A stretch of 64,000 nucleotides of DNA from positions 149,359 through 213,358 of the forward strand of contig JTDE01000026.1 in the NCBI GenBank assembly GCA_014338405.1. Reading direction: 5' to 3'. The position numbers were made by a program, and so were the translations under genes. Positions 12,494-24,864 of this stretch are shown piece by piece; within the stretch, counting starts at the first letter, position 1; each line of letters begins with the position of its first letter. The notes below the pieces were generated by a model. It was not told the DNA's origin and did not search any database. It was given only the letters and a program-made list of their open reading frames with translations. This stretch comes from Paragonimus skrjabini miyazakii. Taxonomy: Eukaryota > Platyhelminthes > Trematoda > Plagiorchiida > Troglotrematidae.

Positions 12494-15055
12494 AATTTCC
12501 ACCCCAGCCCTCCTGTCTCTAAGATCAGCAATTTAATCAAACCAATAACCTCATAACAGACACAACCGAATAATCATATCTAATGGGGAATAGCCGAGAT
12601 ACTTTTAGAAATCCACGTAGTTGACTCTAGAGTTCATTGTTATGCATGACATACAGGTTGTGGCCGTTTATACGTGAACTCCAGATAGGTCGCTTGATAA
12701 AACGACTGCGGATATTCCAAATGTGTTATATTAAGGTAGGGATGTAAATTTTCCTTGCATTTACAGTACGTTGCCATAGAAAGTACACGGGATCTCGTTC
12801 ACTCTGAAAAGCCAATAAATGTAAACTACTGTATCAAACTGGTCACCCCAAAAATACAAACAGCATATACTGAACAGACATGGTTTTTCTTCAAAGGAAA
12901 ATTGTATCGTACATTTTAAAGACTTGGATTCGCACAATATGTAAATGTTACCAATCAGTATCTCATACTTCATGCATGTAAAGACATTCAGCAAATGTGG
13001 ATGCTTGTGCGTAAGCTTGACACCTTGCGTGGCTTCTTTCAAAATGAAGTAATCTGAGCCGATCTTTCAAATACATCTTAAGATTTTGACCAACGATATT
13101 CAAATATGTTAGCAAAAGCAGTTCCTAACAAATCGGGAAAGTTGAAGCACATGAAGCACGTGATTTGACCTCGAGGGTCACCTCATCTGTGAGATTGTGT
13201 AAACCCATAGGTGGAATCAAACGTCAACTGTTTGAAATGCAGGTGGAATATTTCTGGTCACATAGCTTGAAGCGGATTCAGTGTCCGGTTATTGAATTTT
13301 TGTTATTTCAATTAACTAATCAGATTACAACTGCTCCATCGGACACCACAGGCTCCAACATTATTTAAACGTGTTTTCTTGTGATTGCTGAAGCCCTGTA
13401 ACTAGACTTGTTCTAATACCACGACTGCCATATACGGCCATCTCATCTGGTTCCCCCTGTTTCGACTGTTTTGTATGGTAATTATCTGTCGTATATTTTC
13501 AGGGTCCCTGTGGACTATGCTTTAACTAGTTCCGAATAAACGGCTGTACTCATATCTCGCGTTGAGATTCAAGCCGAATGCCTCAGTGCATGAGAGAGGG
13601 AATATTCAATATCGTCGGAAAAACTAATAAATTGATCGTCTACGTAATTATGCAGTTTTTAATACTGCCTCTGTAAAAAAAGATCGTACTTCAAAATCGT
13701 TACTTCATGACAATGCGACAAGGTATAGGGCCCTTGACCATGTCTATGAGTATTGGTGGAACAGGCAATTCAATTGTTCGCAGAAAGTGCATTTGACAAC
13801 GTCAGCGCTCTCAAATTACTTAAAGCAAGGTTATGTAACCATATTCTTCTTTCGCATCTGTGTTTTTGGTGATACGTCGCGTTTGGCGTTCCACTAGCAC
13901 GTGTATGACTGAACCATATCAAAATGCCTACTATACTAAACACCTTTACAAATGTTGTTAGTTTAACTAGTATTTTGATACGTTGCAAAATACTTCCTTA
14001 TTATTTCTGTCAACAGGTGCATGAATCATGTAAAAATGAAAATCGTCTCGTAAAAGTAATAATTTTTTGCGCAAATGTAGCAAATTCTCATACGACAGGT
14101 TTCACACACAAGAAAACCAAAATTTGGAAGATCTCATTACCAAGGTGTCTATTTGGTTGACCCTAGGAAGATCAGCACAAATTTTGTCTACTGCGTCCAC
14201 TAAAAATAGTAAGCATGCCACAGAATTGAAAACGATTCTTCAATCCGGGAAAGAACTGCAGACACTAGTGGACCGCAAAACACATACAGCAGGCTTCCTA
14301 TTTACAAAACAAAATGAAAAAACAGTACATCGAATATGAGAAATATTTCAAATTAGACGACAGGAATACAGAAGTCGATTGTCCAGCCCATTTCAAGTGT
14401 ATTTCGTATCTGCGACAAAGTTATTTTCGGGACGCGCAGATTGCAAAATCTATTAATGAATAAAAAATTATAAACGGTTTTGGCACAAAAACAGTACAGC
14501 ATTTTATTTTATCCGTTTCTTTTTTATAATAGAACTTACTAAATCAACTAAAATGTTGTCCTCATAATTGTTAATTATATCTCAGTCAACAATGAAACTG
14601 AAAAAAGTAGCAAGTTCAAAACTTTTGTTGGACAATGAAGCAGGATACAAACAAGTTTTATGTTGCAACATCATACAATGTAAAGTAGAAACGTATTTAG
14701 TTCTACCTTATATTCCTGCTGCTTGTACTTATTGATTTGTTTAATCGAGCACTGCATAGGTTAAACAAGTACGATTTATAAAATGCATTCAAAAACATTC
14801 TGTTTTGATTTCTCTGTGGTTTTCCTAGGCATTGTAAGTAATCGATTGTTTTGTATCCGATCAGAATGAAACAGATCATCGTCATTTATAAATTGTTTCT
14901 TCGAGTGAAGATAATCATGCAGATCAACACCTGTCATCTGACAGCCTTCGATGCGAACACATTCCATCTTAACAATTTCGGATCATATGTGCAATCATTA
15001 CTCACAAGTGAATGTGGTTGAGTGATTACATATGACAATTCGGTCGTGACTAGTG
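12494..15055. other. Non-coding stretch, nothing recognised
   Basis: Only chance frames up to about 93 codons on both strands, with no splice support and no family motifs. The sequence becomes very AT-rich around 14460-14700. Nothing else seen. Confidence 0.45.
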
Positions 15056-15059
15056 TAAG

Positions 15060-15162
15060 GTCAGTGGTGAAACTCGTCTAATGCTTTGTTTCAAAGGGGG
15101 CGGACTAGAAAGTTTATGAGAATGCGACAGTTGCGATCAATTGTGGGTGATATTCAACACAA
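15060..15162 (+). repeat. Truncated R1 copy, 3' half
   Basis: It retains the downstream side of the ribozyme (GAAACTCGTC then TAATGC, equivalent to GAAA, stem III, the cleavage base and stem I). It then keeps the 3' block with GAATGCGACAGTTGCGATCA and a GGGTGATATTCAAC tail. The upstream core is not recognisable, so this copy cannot fold into a hammerhead. Confidence 0.6.
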
Positions 15163-15164
15163 AA

Positions 15165-17600
15165 TTAATTTGCCTGTTAGCTAAAACCATGCCATAACTT
15201 TCAGAGTAGACAACTTGAATGCCACCACATTTTTAACTGTATACACACGTTTTTACGCAATTTTGTGTCGATAAATCTGGATCAATTTTAAACCACAGGT
15301 GTGTCTGCTCCCATCTGGACATCTACTGAATACAAAATTCTGTTGTACCAAGCCAACAGGTCTGAACAAAGCTAGACCTATATCTTTAGTCCACCTACGT
15401 TGATTATAGAAGTAACTTGATCCTCTGTTTTTTCATTCATGTTCCGTCATTCCGCTGATTTCAGGAAATGTGCAGCTCTTCCACCTTCTCTCAAAACTTG
15501 TCATACGTGTTGGAATTTCAGTACTCTATCAAACTGCACAACTGAATTTAACAATCATTTTCTTTGGCGGATTAGTCATTACTCCGAAAGCTGGTATAGT
15601 ACTTTCATATTCTGACTGTAATACCAAAACACCGCACATTTTTTGATTACTTTGCCATTTGGCATAAGCGAATTCTTATTTACAATTCTACAAACCTCAA
15701 AAAGTAGAGTTTAGGACGGTTATTTCTAAATTTTGTTTCTACGCTACGGTATCGCTTAAGATGAAAGGTCACATTCAAGGAACTTTAGTTTGAAAGGTTT
15801 TGTTTTACAACTAAAAAATATGCACTATTCAAATCCGAAAATATGAACTATAATAATGTTTTTATCGCTAATTGCTGGCAATCAATCGCAAGCATTACCA
15901 GGCAACAGCGGCAACCAATCATGCGAATAAAAGACGGAGTCCTGGATGTGAGAATCGACCCAGTGCATTCACCGAAACATCAGAAGTACATAGGTTTAGA
16001 AGAGTGGATCGCGCATCAAAATTTTTAACTCATCATCAACTATGTCATACATTATGAGTTCAGTTCACGACACACTGTTGCAAGGTACAATAAATAAATC
16101 GATCACTTCTGAACTGGAGTTGAAAAACTCATTCATGACTTGGTGAAGCTAGATTTTGATCAAGGTCCGGACTAGGTTCATTACTCCCAAACAGCTGCAG
16201 GCCATAATTAACAAGGGGCTTGACTGCCAACCGAATTATTTTGAGTGAATGCCACCGTTCTTTGACCGATTTCATATAACTCGAAACATACTTGACAGTT
16301 TGTAAGAGACAATTGCCTTGTTGACTATTGACTAATTTTATGCGTAGAAGATGACCTGAAAGGACTTGATTGTACCACTGGGATCTACTTTGTGAATAGT
16401 CAGGGCTAACACAGCTGAAGTGCCGTTCAGAATAACTTCTCTATTCGTAAACGTAGCAGTATTGTTATCAGGATTGTCACATCAAAGATCAATTCAAACG
16501 AATAAAAAGCACCGTGCGGTTTCCGTAAATGTGAAAGTTTGACTGTTGTTTCACGTCTTTGACAGTTTTTTGGCCAAGGTCAAATGAAAGTTGTCTAAAA
16601 TGTTGTTCTGAAAATTAGAGTGTACTTTCATGACGGTTGCTCAGTACATTTGAAGCCCTAACGTTTTCTGTAGACACCAGTTACTGATGTTGTTGATCCT
16701 GGATTCGACTTAATTTGTCTGTAAATGAGTTTGGACCGAATTTATAAAGAGTGGTTCACAAACGCTTACGCTCGTTCTTAGCCGAAGATCGAAAACGTTG
16801 TTGATATGCATCAGCACGTTACCGGTAAAAACTATTAGGATGGATTGCCATTTAAAATAACGAATCTGAGCACTCAACTCTGCGTATGTATGTGATTAGT
16901 ACAAGATAAGCCGTTGTTTCTGAGTGACTGGACTCATATATAATCAGTGTCTGATGTAGTGACGAATTCACTAGTTGTTTTGTTTGTGTACTCAAAATGG
17001 CCAGCGGTTTTTTATTTGGAAAACGTTACATCTTTTCCTGACCAAATAGTTAACTCTAGTCAGCGTCCGATTAGCCAGTTCTTATTCCAAGTGAGAATAC
17101 TGCATTCGATTGAGCGAGATGCAGGTTTGCCTTCGTTCATAGTTGTGTGTAACTGGAGGTGGACATAGTGAATGTTTTTCCTATACCTACTGTGCTACAC
17201 GGCTGGAAGGGTATGACAATTTTTGCTGCGTTAGAGTCTTCAGTGAATGCTAGGAAGTTAATTTTTGTTTTTTACCTGGAACAAATTTGTCAATTTCCTT
17301 GCTCAAACAACCTTCAACGGCAGCCATTTGTGAGCTTCTGAATGTCTTTCAAAATTGGGTGATACTTTGTAAAAGGTACTATTCTCCTCAATTACTTACG
17401 TCCGTCAGATGGCAGGTTCATCTGCATTGATTAATACACCTCTATATCAGTGATGAAGTATATGGTGATAGACAATTGCTTCTTTTGTGAGAAATCAGTT
17501 GACTGCTTCAACTTTCTTCGCCAATCCAACTCTCTTTGTTCTCCTGTTTAAAATTACTTGGCGCGATATCAAGTCGCTATTCTAATTCTACAGAAACAAA
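15165..17600. other. Non-coding stretch, nothing recognised
   Basis: Short frames up to 73 codons with no motif or splice support. The segment precedes a decayed PLE and may include its unrecognisable 5' part near the end. Confidence 0.45.
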
Positions 17601-17639
17601 AATTTCATTGACTTGGACAACATTTATCTCGCTAACGAA

Positions 17640-18720
17640 GTGATATGCTATGTGGACGTTTAGTCACCGTTCACAAATGTCTGAATGCACAAAAAGATTG
17701 ATTATCTCTGTCAGTTCTTTGAGACAGATCTCAATGTGTTGACACTTTCCACTGATATATCGAAGGAAACCCTGCTATGTTGTGCTGAGAGTGCCAGTTT
17801 TCGTTTTCATCGGCAATTCTAACGCTAGGTAAATGGAGCAGCCGTGGTTGGTTCACCAGATTCCACCCCTAGCGGACTATTTTGTGCTGCAAATTTAGTA
17901 ACGGGGATAGGAAGCTTACGTCGACGTTACATCAACGAAATCGATATACAGTCGATCTAAAGAAATGATAAATAACTTGGTACAACGCCTGAATAATTGT
18001 CATCTTGATCTGAATACTATGTATGAATTTGCGATCAACAACTTCCTGCCATTTGTAGACATACTTATAAGTCATTGAAAAGATGGCTGAACTGGAAGAG
18101 CTGTTTGATTAATATCCACGCGATCCGGCTAATAATTAAACTCTAGTAAATCCATAACGGTCCAACATAAACAAACACTTCTTAGAGAAGAAGGGGGTCT
18201 ACAAAGAGCTACCTTTTAATGGTGATTAAATCATGCATCAGACAACACAACAGCTGAGATATTCAACTAAGCAAATATTCAGTGCGACTGAACTCTGTGC
18301 AATCGCTTGGACTCAGTAGCTACCAGCGTTTCTAATCAAAGAAGGTCTGCCTATCCGTGTCAGCTCACATTGTGTTTACTGTTTTATGTATGATCGTGGA
18401 GAACGTTACTTAGGCACAGCCAAGAGATGCTTGATCTCCAGAGTGAAGAAACATTTGTTTAAATGGGTACGGGGGTCCTTGTTGCCGGAGAACGGTAGTG
18501 GTACCGAAACACGTAAACGTCCGGTTTCTCCAGTCGCTAGACATTTCCAAACCAATGGTCACGTTATCGATCCAGCTTGTGTATTCAGAATCCTGTAACG
18601 TCATTTCGAATCAAGATTCTCACGGTTTACTGAAGCGGTGGCAATTTTTCGAATCATGCCAACTACGTGCGCTCAGAAATAGCTGTTCGTGAACTGAATC
18701 CTCCCCTAGTCTTAATGACC
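17640..18720 (+). pseudogene. Decayed Penelope-like element (RT + GIY-YIG endonuclease)
   Basis: Read through many stops and frameshifts, the plus strand shows the PLE reverse transcriptase order. A YVDV/FTNV segment (about 17650-17690) is the first catalytic region. A GSPDSTP/LADYF segment (about 17840-17885) corresponds to GSPLDPILAD. RRYINEID (about 17920) stands where YVDD should be, with the two aspartates changed to N and E. NNFLPFVDILIS follows (about 18035-18075). The C-terminal endonuclease end is in one 70-codon frame at 18386-18598: YLGTAKR in place of YIGR, then a VARHFQTNGHVIDP motif. The family differs from the 30.7 and 51.8 kb copies. It is clearly dead. Confidence 0.8.
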
Positions 18721-18724
18721 TATC

Positions 18725-20415
18725 GCAACCTGATGATTGGTCATCCAACCCCCCTAGCGATTTGCTGCAAAAGACATCTGTTATCGTAAGTTTGATAATG
18801 AACAGTCAATAGAAACTACTTATATCCAACCGTTTGCCTGCCCTAAACTACTCCCTTCAGTCAAATTAATGTTGATCGCATTGTTATATAGGCCAAAGAC
18901 AGAACCCAATGGATGAAATATGAGTCGTTCCAAAACCGTTTAATACTACTGCTATTTTAGAAGTAATGTTCGCGTGCAAAACACTGTTTCAATCAAAAAT
19001 ACAATTATTAGAATTCCCAGTTTGTTTGCCTGAACAGCCTGTGCACCTATTTTTCTCGTGCGTTCAAAAAATGTTGGCACCAAAGCTATTGTTAGCTTTT
19101 GACTATGATGATATGACAAGGTTACACGGACAGAAGTATTTTATGCAGGGAAAATACTGAATCTTCCCTGTTAGTTAATAACAACTTAGTCGAGGTATAG
19201 AGCAACCGCCAAAATTGTAAAGAAACACTTGATGGCGTAACCTTGAATGCGGCAGTTTTGGATACAACTACTTTCTGGGTTTTGTCTTCACTCTAAAGCA
19301 GAGATATGTCACCCAGAAAAGTAGCGTTTAGTTCATCTGAGAGAAGAGCGGCGTCGATATGTTCACGAGGCTCTGAAGTGCACAGTTCCAGCCGCCGACG
19401 AGAGCCGACCCCACCTTAAAAAGGGTTAGTGGAAAGACGAGAAAAAAGAATATGTCGTATACACTGGGTATTGTGACTTATAGTTTACAACTTTCCGCAC
19501 CCATTAGACAACCATGTTGTCTGATTTTTTAATCTGACTGTTGTTTTTCGTTTTTTTAGATTGCAGGAATGTATGTCGAGGATTTTTTGATCATCACACT
19601 CTAATGATTTCCTGTATGGAGCCTACGTTACCCGCAGCGCAAAGTAGTGAACGAGGCCAATCAAGCTACATTTGTCTAGCATTTGCGTCATTTATACCTG
19701 TTTTTTTTGAAAATTTGTCAAATATGTGCAATATTTTAAACCTTCTGCTACTCCATCGGTCTGTTCCAAAAAGTTAGCCACGTGAATGAAATCAGTTATT
19801 GCTTATTTGGCTGTGCGGTTCTAGTTCCACTCAAATCATCCTCAAAATGACTGGGTGTTAAAATTATTTAAGACTAATTGATCAGTTATTAAGTGTACTA
19901 AATTAACTAATGTTTAAAATATGTTCAACAACTTCCAAGAATAGGAAACATCGGTTTTAATGCAGATTTTGTTCACCCTACAAACTCCGAAAAGACATCA
20001 TTTGATGAACAGAGTTCCCAACCGGAAAATCGATAAGGTGGATCACACCAATAACTGAAATACGTGAACAAAGACTAAAGTGTAGGTTTTATAAAACAAG
20101 TGATTTGAATAATCAAACAAGGTAAGCTTGATTATCAAATCTGAAATAATGTTTTGTCGTAAGTGTATCATTTGATTTAGACGTTCATTTACCTCTATTT
20201 CAGCGAGTTCAGTTTATTGTTGTCACACGGTGCTCCATGTAAACAATGAGTAAATACTGTTTTGAGTTCATTGTCTTTTATTTACAGAGCACGTGCTACA
20301 TAAATATAGAGTATGGAAAAACAAAAAAGTCTAAGATTGCTTTTTTTGAAAAGATAAAAATGTGTTCTCAAATCTGAATTTCACCGATCTGAAGAGGATG
20401 GCGCCGAACATGCTT
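18725..20415. other. Non-coding stretch, nothing recognised
   Basis: Short chance frames only. A GC-richer patch at 19340-19430 carries no recognisable gene. No repeats related to the rest of the window were noticed. Confidence 0.45.
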
Positions 20416-20417
20416 AC

Positions 20418-20482
20418 CTCATAAATATGTTACCATCGATTCTCTTCTTGCTTCAGACCACAAAGTGCCCAACACCTGATCG
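20418..20482 (-). other. Candidate small exon with strong splice signals
   Basis: On the minus strand a TTTTGTTTTTGTCAG acceptor precedes 65 nt that end at GAG followed by GTAAGC, so both borders match consensus well. If joined in phase 0 to the exon ending at 24148, it would add nine codons and then a stop, making it a possible last coding exon. An earlier donor (ATG then GTAACA) is also possible. There is no protein similarity to test this, so it rests on splice signals alone. Confidence 0.3.
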
Positions 20483-20484
20483 CT

Positions 20485-23468
20485 GACAAAAACAAAATTT
20501 ACGTTTAAGACAGTTGACAATAATGTTAGAAATCAGGCATTTGTCATACCCGTGAAATGTTTCAGTTTTTGAATGTATGACTGTGTATATGCATTCTCAT
20601 CAAAAAGTTTTTGTATGGAAACAAAAACTTATTGGAGGCTCAGTGTTTTAACAGCTATACGCGCACGATGTGAGTGATTTTCTGACCTTTCACTCGGTTC
20701 AGTAAAATGGCGAGAAGATCTATAGGGTGTCGTTTTTTATCGTTAGTCAAGCACGTAAAACAACTGGATAGATTTGGCATATGGCGGAATAACCATTTCC
20801 AGACAAAGATTACAAGTGTGAAGAGCAGACTAATTAGGTGGCTTGAATCCCAGAAAGGTATGACTGACTGAATCAAAATCTTTCATAATCATCCCGTTAT
20901 GCAAGCAAACAACGTGCGTACGTTCATTCGTTTATAGGTGCGCGCGAAATATGAGCGCTGTTGACGACAAAATGATGAAGATAAATGGACAATTTACATC
21001 TCGCAACATAAGTCTTCTTGCCTACCTGTTAGGTGAGGTAAAGTGAACCATATTGGCATTGTTGTTTATTTAAAAGGATGCTACTATCACGTATGTTTGA
21101 TTTATAAGCAAAACTCCACAAACGACAATTTTCTTATTCACAATGAGCAGACAGGAACAGACTGGAAAAATTCTGTCTGGTAGTTTCCTTGTTTACAGCA
21201 GATGCTCCTTACCATTAGGCTGCTGGATATAGTGACGTCGTACTAGTAAAAAAAGGATTCAGCTGATGTCCTAAATGTTCATACTTTGTTGGCTTGATTG
21301 GACACAGTTTATTTCAGGTTTTCCGTTCATACTAAATATGTCCACAAGGGTTTCTGGATGATCACAAGGAATGATTTATCCTTTTTATATGGCCGTATCG
21401 GATGCGGATTGACAAACTCAGATGGATTTTGTCCATGCGCAATAAACGGGGTCGATAACTTCATACAATACTGAGTTTATTCAAAAATATTTGAGTAATC
21501 ACCACCAAATTATTGTTAGTAATTTATTGTATTTCATCTATATTATTTATGAGCTTACTTCGTAATTACCTGTGAATTGTTAAATGTGAAACAGGCGTGT
21601 ACGTTAAGCGGTTGTGAAACACATTTTTTATCAACTGAAATGACGAAGTCTCTCAATTGTTTTTGTCTACTTTTGAGTTTGTACAAAAGTGTTGTACTTT
21701 GAGAATGAAGCTATAAATCTATTTTTATCAGCTATATTTAATATGTTAACATTTTAAAATGAAGAAGTTGCTCATGGAAAAAAACTAATCACATCAGAGT
21801 TGAATTTCCTCGTAAACGTGAACACATTTTGCACTTCGATTTTAATATACTGACTAAATCTGTTATTTTACTTGGATAGCATCTTATGTTAAAATCATTT
21901 ACGGCATTGGAAAACAAAAAAACAACCACTATAGTTCTAGATTTGCTATTGACCTGCCGAAAACCAATCTCTCAATAATACTCACAATAATATCAGAAAC
22001 ATTTTACTATCACGCACCAAAGAAATGCACTCTAAGCCATAGGCACACTATAGATTCTTTCGTAATCAAGAATGCCTTTGACTGAATGTTCCTCGTTGAG
22101 TCTAAAATTTATATATCTGATGGCAAAAAAATGCTAGTTTTGTGTATTGGACTTCTCGGACAACGACAAGCCCCACTATTGTGTTGGTGCATTTTGTTTA
22201 CCTGTCATCTGATACTCTGCATATTGTAATGTAATGTTATCCTGCTCTCCATGGCTTCGTGATTAATTTATCAACGGTCTACCGTTTGCACTCTACCACA
22301 GTCATTGATCTATGTTGAGAGATAAAAATGGCGTGTTGTTGCAAGTTTATAAACATTCTCTGTCGTATCAAATTACCCTCACGAGTATCTACATTAGTAG
22401 ACACGTTGTTGACAAAAAATGCATTAGGACGTGTACAGTATCATACATAATAAACAAGGAGTTGAATACGCTTATTGCTGGTCATCGTAGCCAAACATAC
22501 GTGTTACTTTTGACAGCAGTCAAAATCTATCGTCTTTATTGATTAAGACCTTTTGGTTCAACACTACTGACATCAGTGAAACCTTTCAAGAACCATATTT
22601 GAGCATATTATTTCTTAATGAAATTATCCTAAACTGTTCAGTTTTATTCACTAAGGTTAAACAGGAAGCAAATCACGATGGGCCTTTAAGAGACATCATC
22701 GACTCCTCAGAATATACACGTCAGTTTTGTGTTTTGTTGCATTTTCCTGTATCGGTTCCATCGTTTGTCCGTTTTGTTTGCAAACCCTGCTGCACGACAC
22801 TAAAAAACTTTGTCGATCTTCATAGTGTTCACATTGATGTTGCTTTTGTTCACTGCTAGAACTTTGGTTGGCCTATCGTAAGAGAATGTATGAATGCATC
22901 TTCACGTCTGTATTTATGATAAGCACACTGCACACCTAGTTTACTGGTGAAGAATTTTTTAATAACTGATAAACACTAGTTGGCATGGTCTGCACAGTTG
23001 TAGTTCATCTCAGGTTGTACATTTATATGTGATTTTCATTTAGCCCCTTCTGGCATGGTACAACAGACTGACATTCTGCTCATATTCGAGTTGATCAGTA
23101 GTTCATATCTCTTGCACCGCCGGAAGTTGGACTGGGATGCCTGGTTTTATTAGACAATAATGTTGACTACTGCACCACAAAATTCACGTTAGGAACCTCC
23201 AATTTATCTAGTTTACGTACTCAACCGCAGTAACTTACGAGTTTGTTCGAACACTTGGGTTCCCCCAATCGTGGACGATAGAAGTAAATAGGCTCACTGA
23301 GGATTACTGAAGAACTTGATAATTACAATCATAGATGGCTGGACGTTTGCATATGATAGTTCAATCTAGCCTAATATGACGTTCTTAGGGCGGTTGTCAA
23401 CATAATTGGTAGGAATTAAAGTCCCGGTGGTGATTAAAATATGCTTTATCAATGTGTTTTAGTAGAAC
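20485..23468. other. Non-coding stretch, nothing recognised
   Basis: Chance frames only. The longest is 106 codons at 22539-22859 on plus, lysine/serine/phenylalanine-rich and without motif or splice support. It is very AT-rich between 21480 and 22100. Confidence 0.45.
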
Positions 23469-23469
23469 T

Positions 23470-23565
23470 GAAACATGAGTTCAGCGCTCTTTTTAAACAG
23501 AAACTGAACAAAAGTACATATTACTGTGAAAGCTGCGATCAACTGTGAGTGATTGTCAATTTGAA
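23470..23565 (+). repeat. Degenerate R1 copy
   Basis: The 3' block is clear (GTGAAAGCTGCGATCAACTG followed by GTGAGTGATTGTCAA). The upstream part shows only traces of the ribozyme (CTGAAACATGAGTTCAGCGC), without a paired stem II. It is not expected to cleave. Confidence 0.55.
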
Positions 23566-23569
23566 TTTT

Positions 23570-24147
23570 ATCTAATCGTTTTGCAGTTAGCTTGGTTTTT
23601 TGTCCCACAGCATTTTCGTTTCTTATCTAGTTTACGTTTTCCTTGAGAAAACTAAAAGGTCTACGTAATCGTTTTCTACTACTGGTCTGATGAAGTAGTT
23701 CAGACAATGAAAATGACCTAAAACGTTTTGAATACTCACACTAGAAATATATATCTACACTTGACCTGAATGTACTGGTTGACGCAATGGTGAAATAAAC
23801 TAACAAGACTAGAGTCAACAGTATTTCGTCATTCATTCACACGACGGTCTCTCTTACTGCCTTTCCTGTGAAGTTGGAGAGCGCTTCCGGAAACACTAAG
23901 GAAAACACCTTGTCTTTAAACATTAAACAGTTCTTAATTTCGTATAATATTTTCGTGTCCTGTTACAATTGATTATCTTATTTTCTTTTAAAATGCATTT
24001 TTTTGGGAAATAAAGATCAATCGGAAATTCTTATTACAAAACTGAGAAAAACTTGAGTCAAGAAGTTAAGACAATCACAGCTGTGAAAAAGTGCGCAGTT
24101 ACTAAAAAGTAAATTAGCTTTCATGTTGTTACAAACATTCAACTTAC
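23570..24147. other. Non-coding, probable intron
   Basis: This AT-rich stretch has no coding signal and lies directly downstream of the splice donor of the minus-strand exon at 24148-24864, so it is probably intron of that gene. A GTCTGA/TCAGAC hairpin occurs at about 23695-23716. It resembles a CTGATGA core by chance but lacks a paired stem II. Confidence 0.4.
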
Positions 24148-24864
24148 TCGATTCAGGTTGTAACCATTTTCCGCCATGATTTTAGGTAGATCATCGTCGA
24201 AATTCGTCCTACCATTGCTGAGAGGTAACGGTCGTTTAGGGAAGCGCAAAGGTCGTTCTTTAGATTCGGTGTCTGGAGGATTTGAATTAACAGATCTGTT
24301 TTCCAACTGCATCAAGCTCAGACATCTATCGTTTGTCACTAACGTCGATGGAATAGGTGAACTACTTTTGACTGGACAAGGCCCCGGGGTGCAAGCTTTT
24401 CGCACAAATGGACGAAGTACAAAAGAAGAAAATCCTTTCGCCGTCTGATTCCCTCCAAATCCTTCCTTATACTTCGACTTGCCTGAAGGGATTTCTTGTT
24501 TGGATTTGTCTTGCCGATCGGTGAGGGATACCTGACTAACAGTTCGACCGAACCATGATGGCCTAGGGAACTTCACGCTGTCTGGCGATCCGACAAGTGG
24601 AGTTTTTATTCGTTCTTCGGACCGTTCTCGTTCAACGTCGCTTACAGATGTGTTCATTAACTCGGTTGAGTAGTTTGCTGAGGAATATCGGCGCGTGAGA
24701 AATTTGGGATTGAGTGTTTGAAATTCATGATTTCGCCTACTCGGTTCAAATGGTTTTCTATTTGGTCCGTCGTTTGGGTTTGGTTGATTCCTCAATAAGT
24801 ATTGTTGGCTGTTTGGCGTTCGAAATCTTCTAGTATCCAAAAGCTCGTAGTTCGAATCATTACA
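24148..24864 (-). CDS. Internal exon, unidentified disordered basic protein
   Basis: The minus strand is open for 717 nt (239 codons). It starts right after a TTTTTTTCTCAG acceptor and ends at CGA followed by GTAAGT, with phase 0 at both ends. The peptide runs from CNDSNYELLDTRRF to NGYNLNR. It is rich in Ser, Pro, Arg and Asn, with no predicted membrane segment and no domain I recognise; it looks intrinsically disordered. Clusters such as SDVERERSEERIKTP and RFPKRPLPLS suggest phosphorylation or docking sites, but that is inference. The opposite strand in the same region is only partly open. It is likely the same gene as the minus-strand exons at 33109-32846 and 34961-34293, because strand, phase and style agree. 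No start or stop codon lies within it. Confidence 0.7.

Noticed and set aside
23690..23730. CTGATGA followed by GAAA, hammerhead-like
   Set aside because: The segment between the two boxes cannot form stem II with a closing G-C pair, and no stem III or cleavage triplet is placed correctly; it is a simple GTCTGA/TCAGAC hairpin.
24176..24448. Plus-strand frame of 90 codons
   Set aside because: It lies opposite the well-bordered minus-strand exon at 24148-24864 and has no splice support; treated as a shadow.
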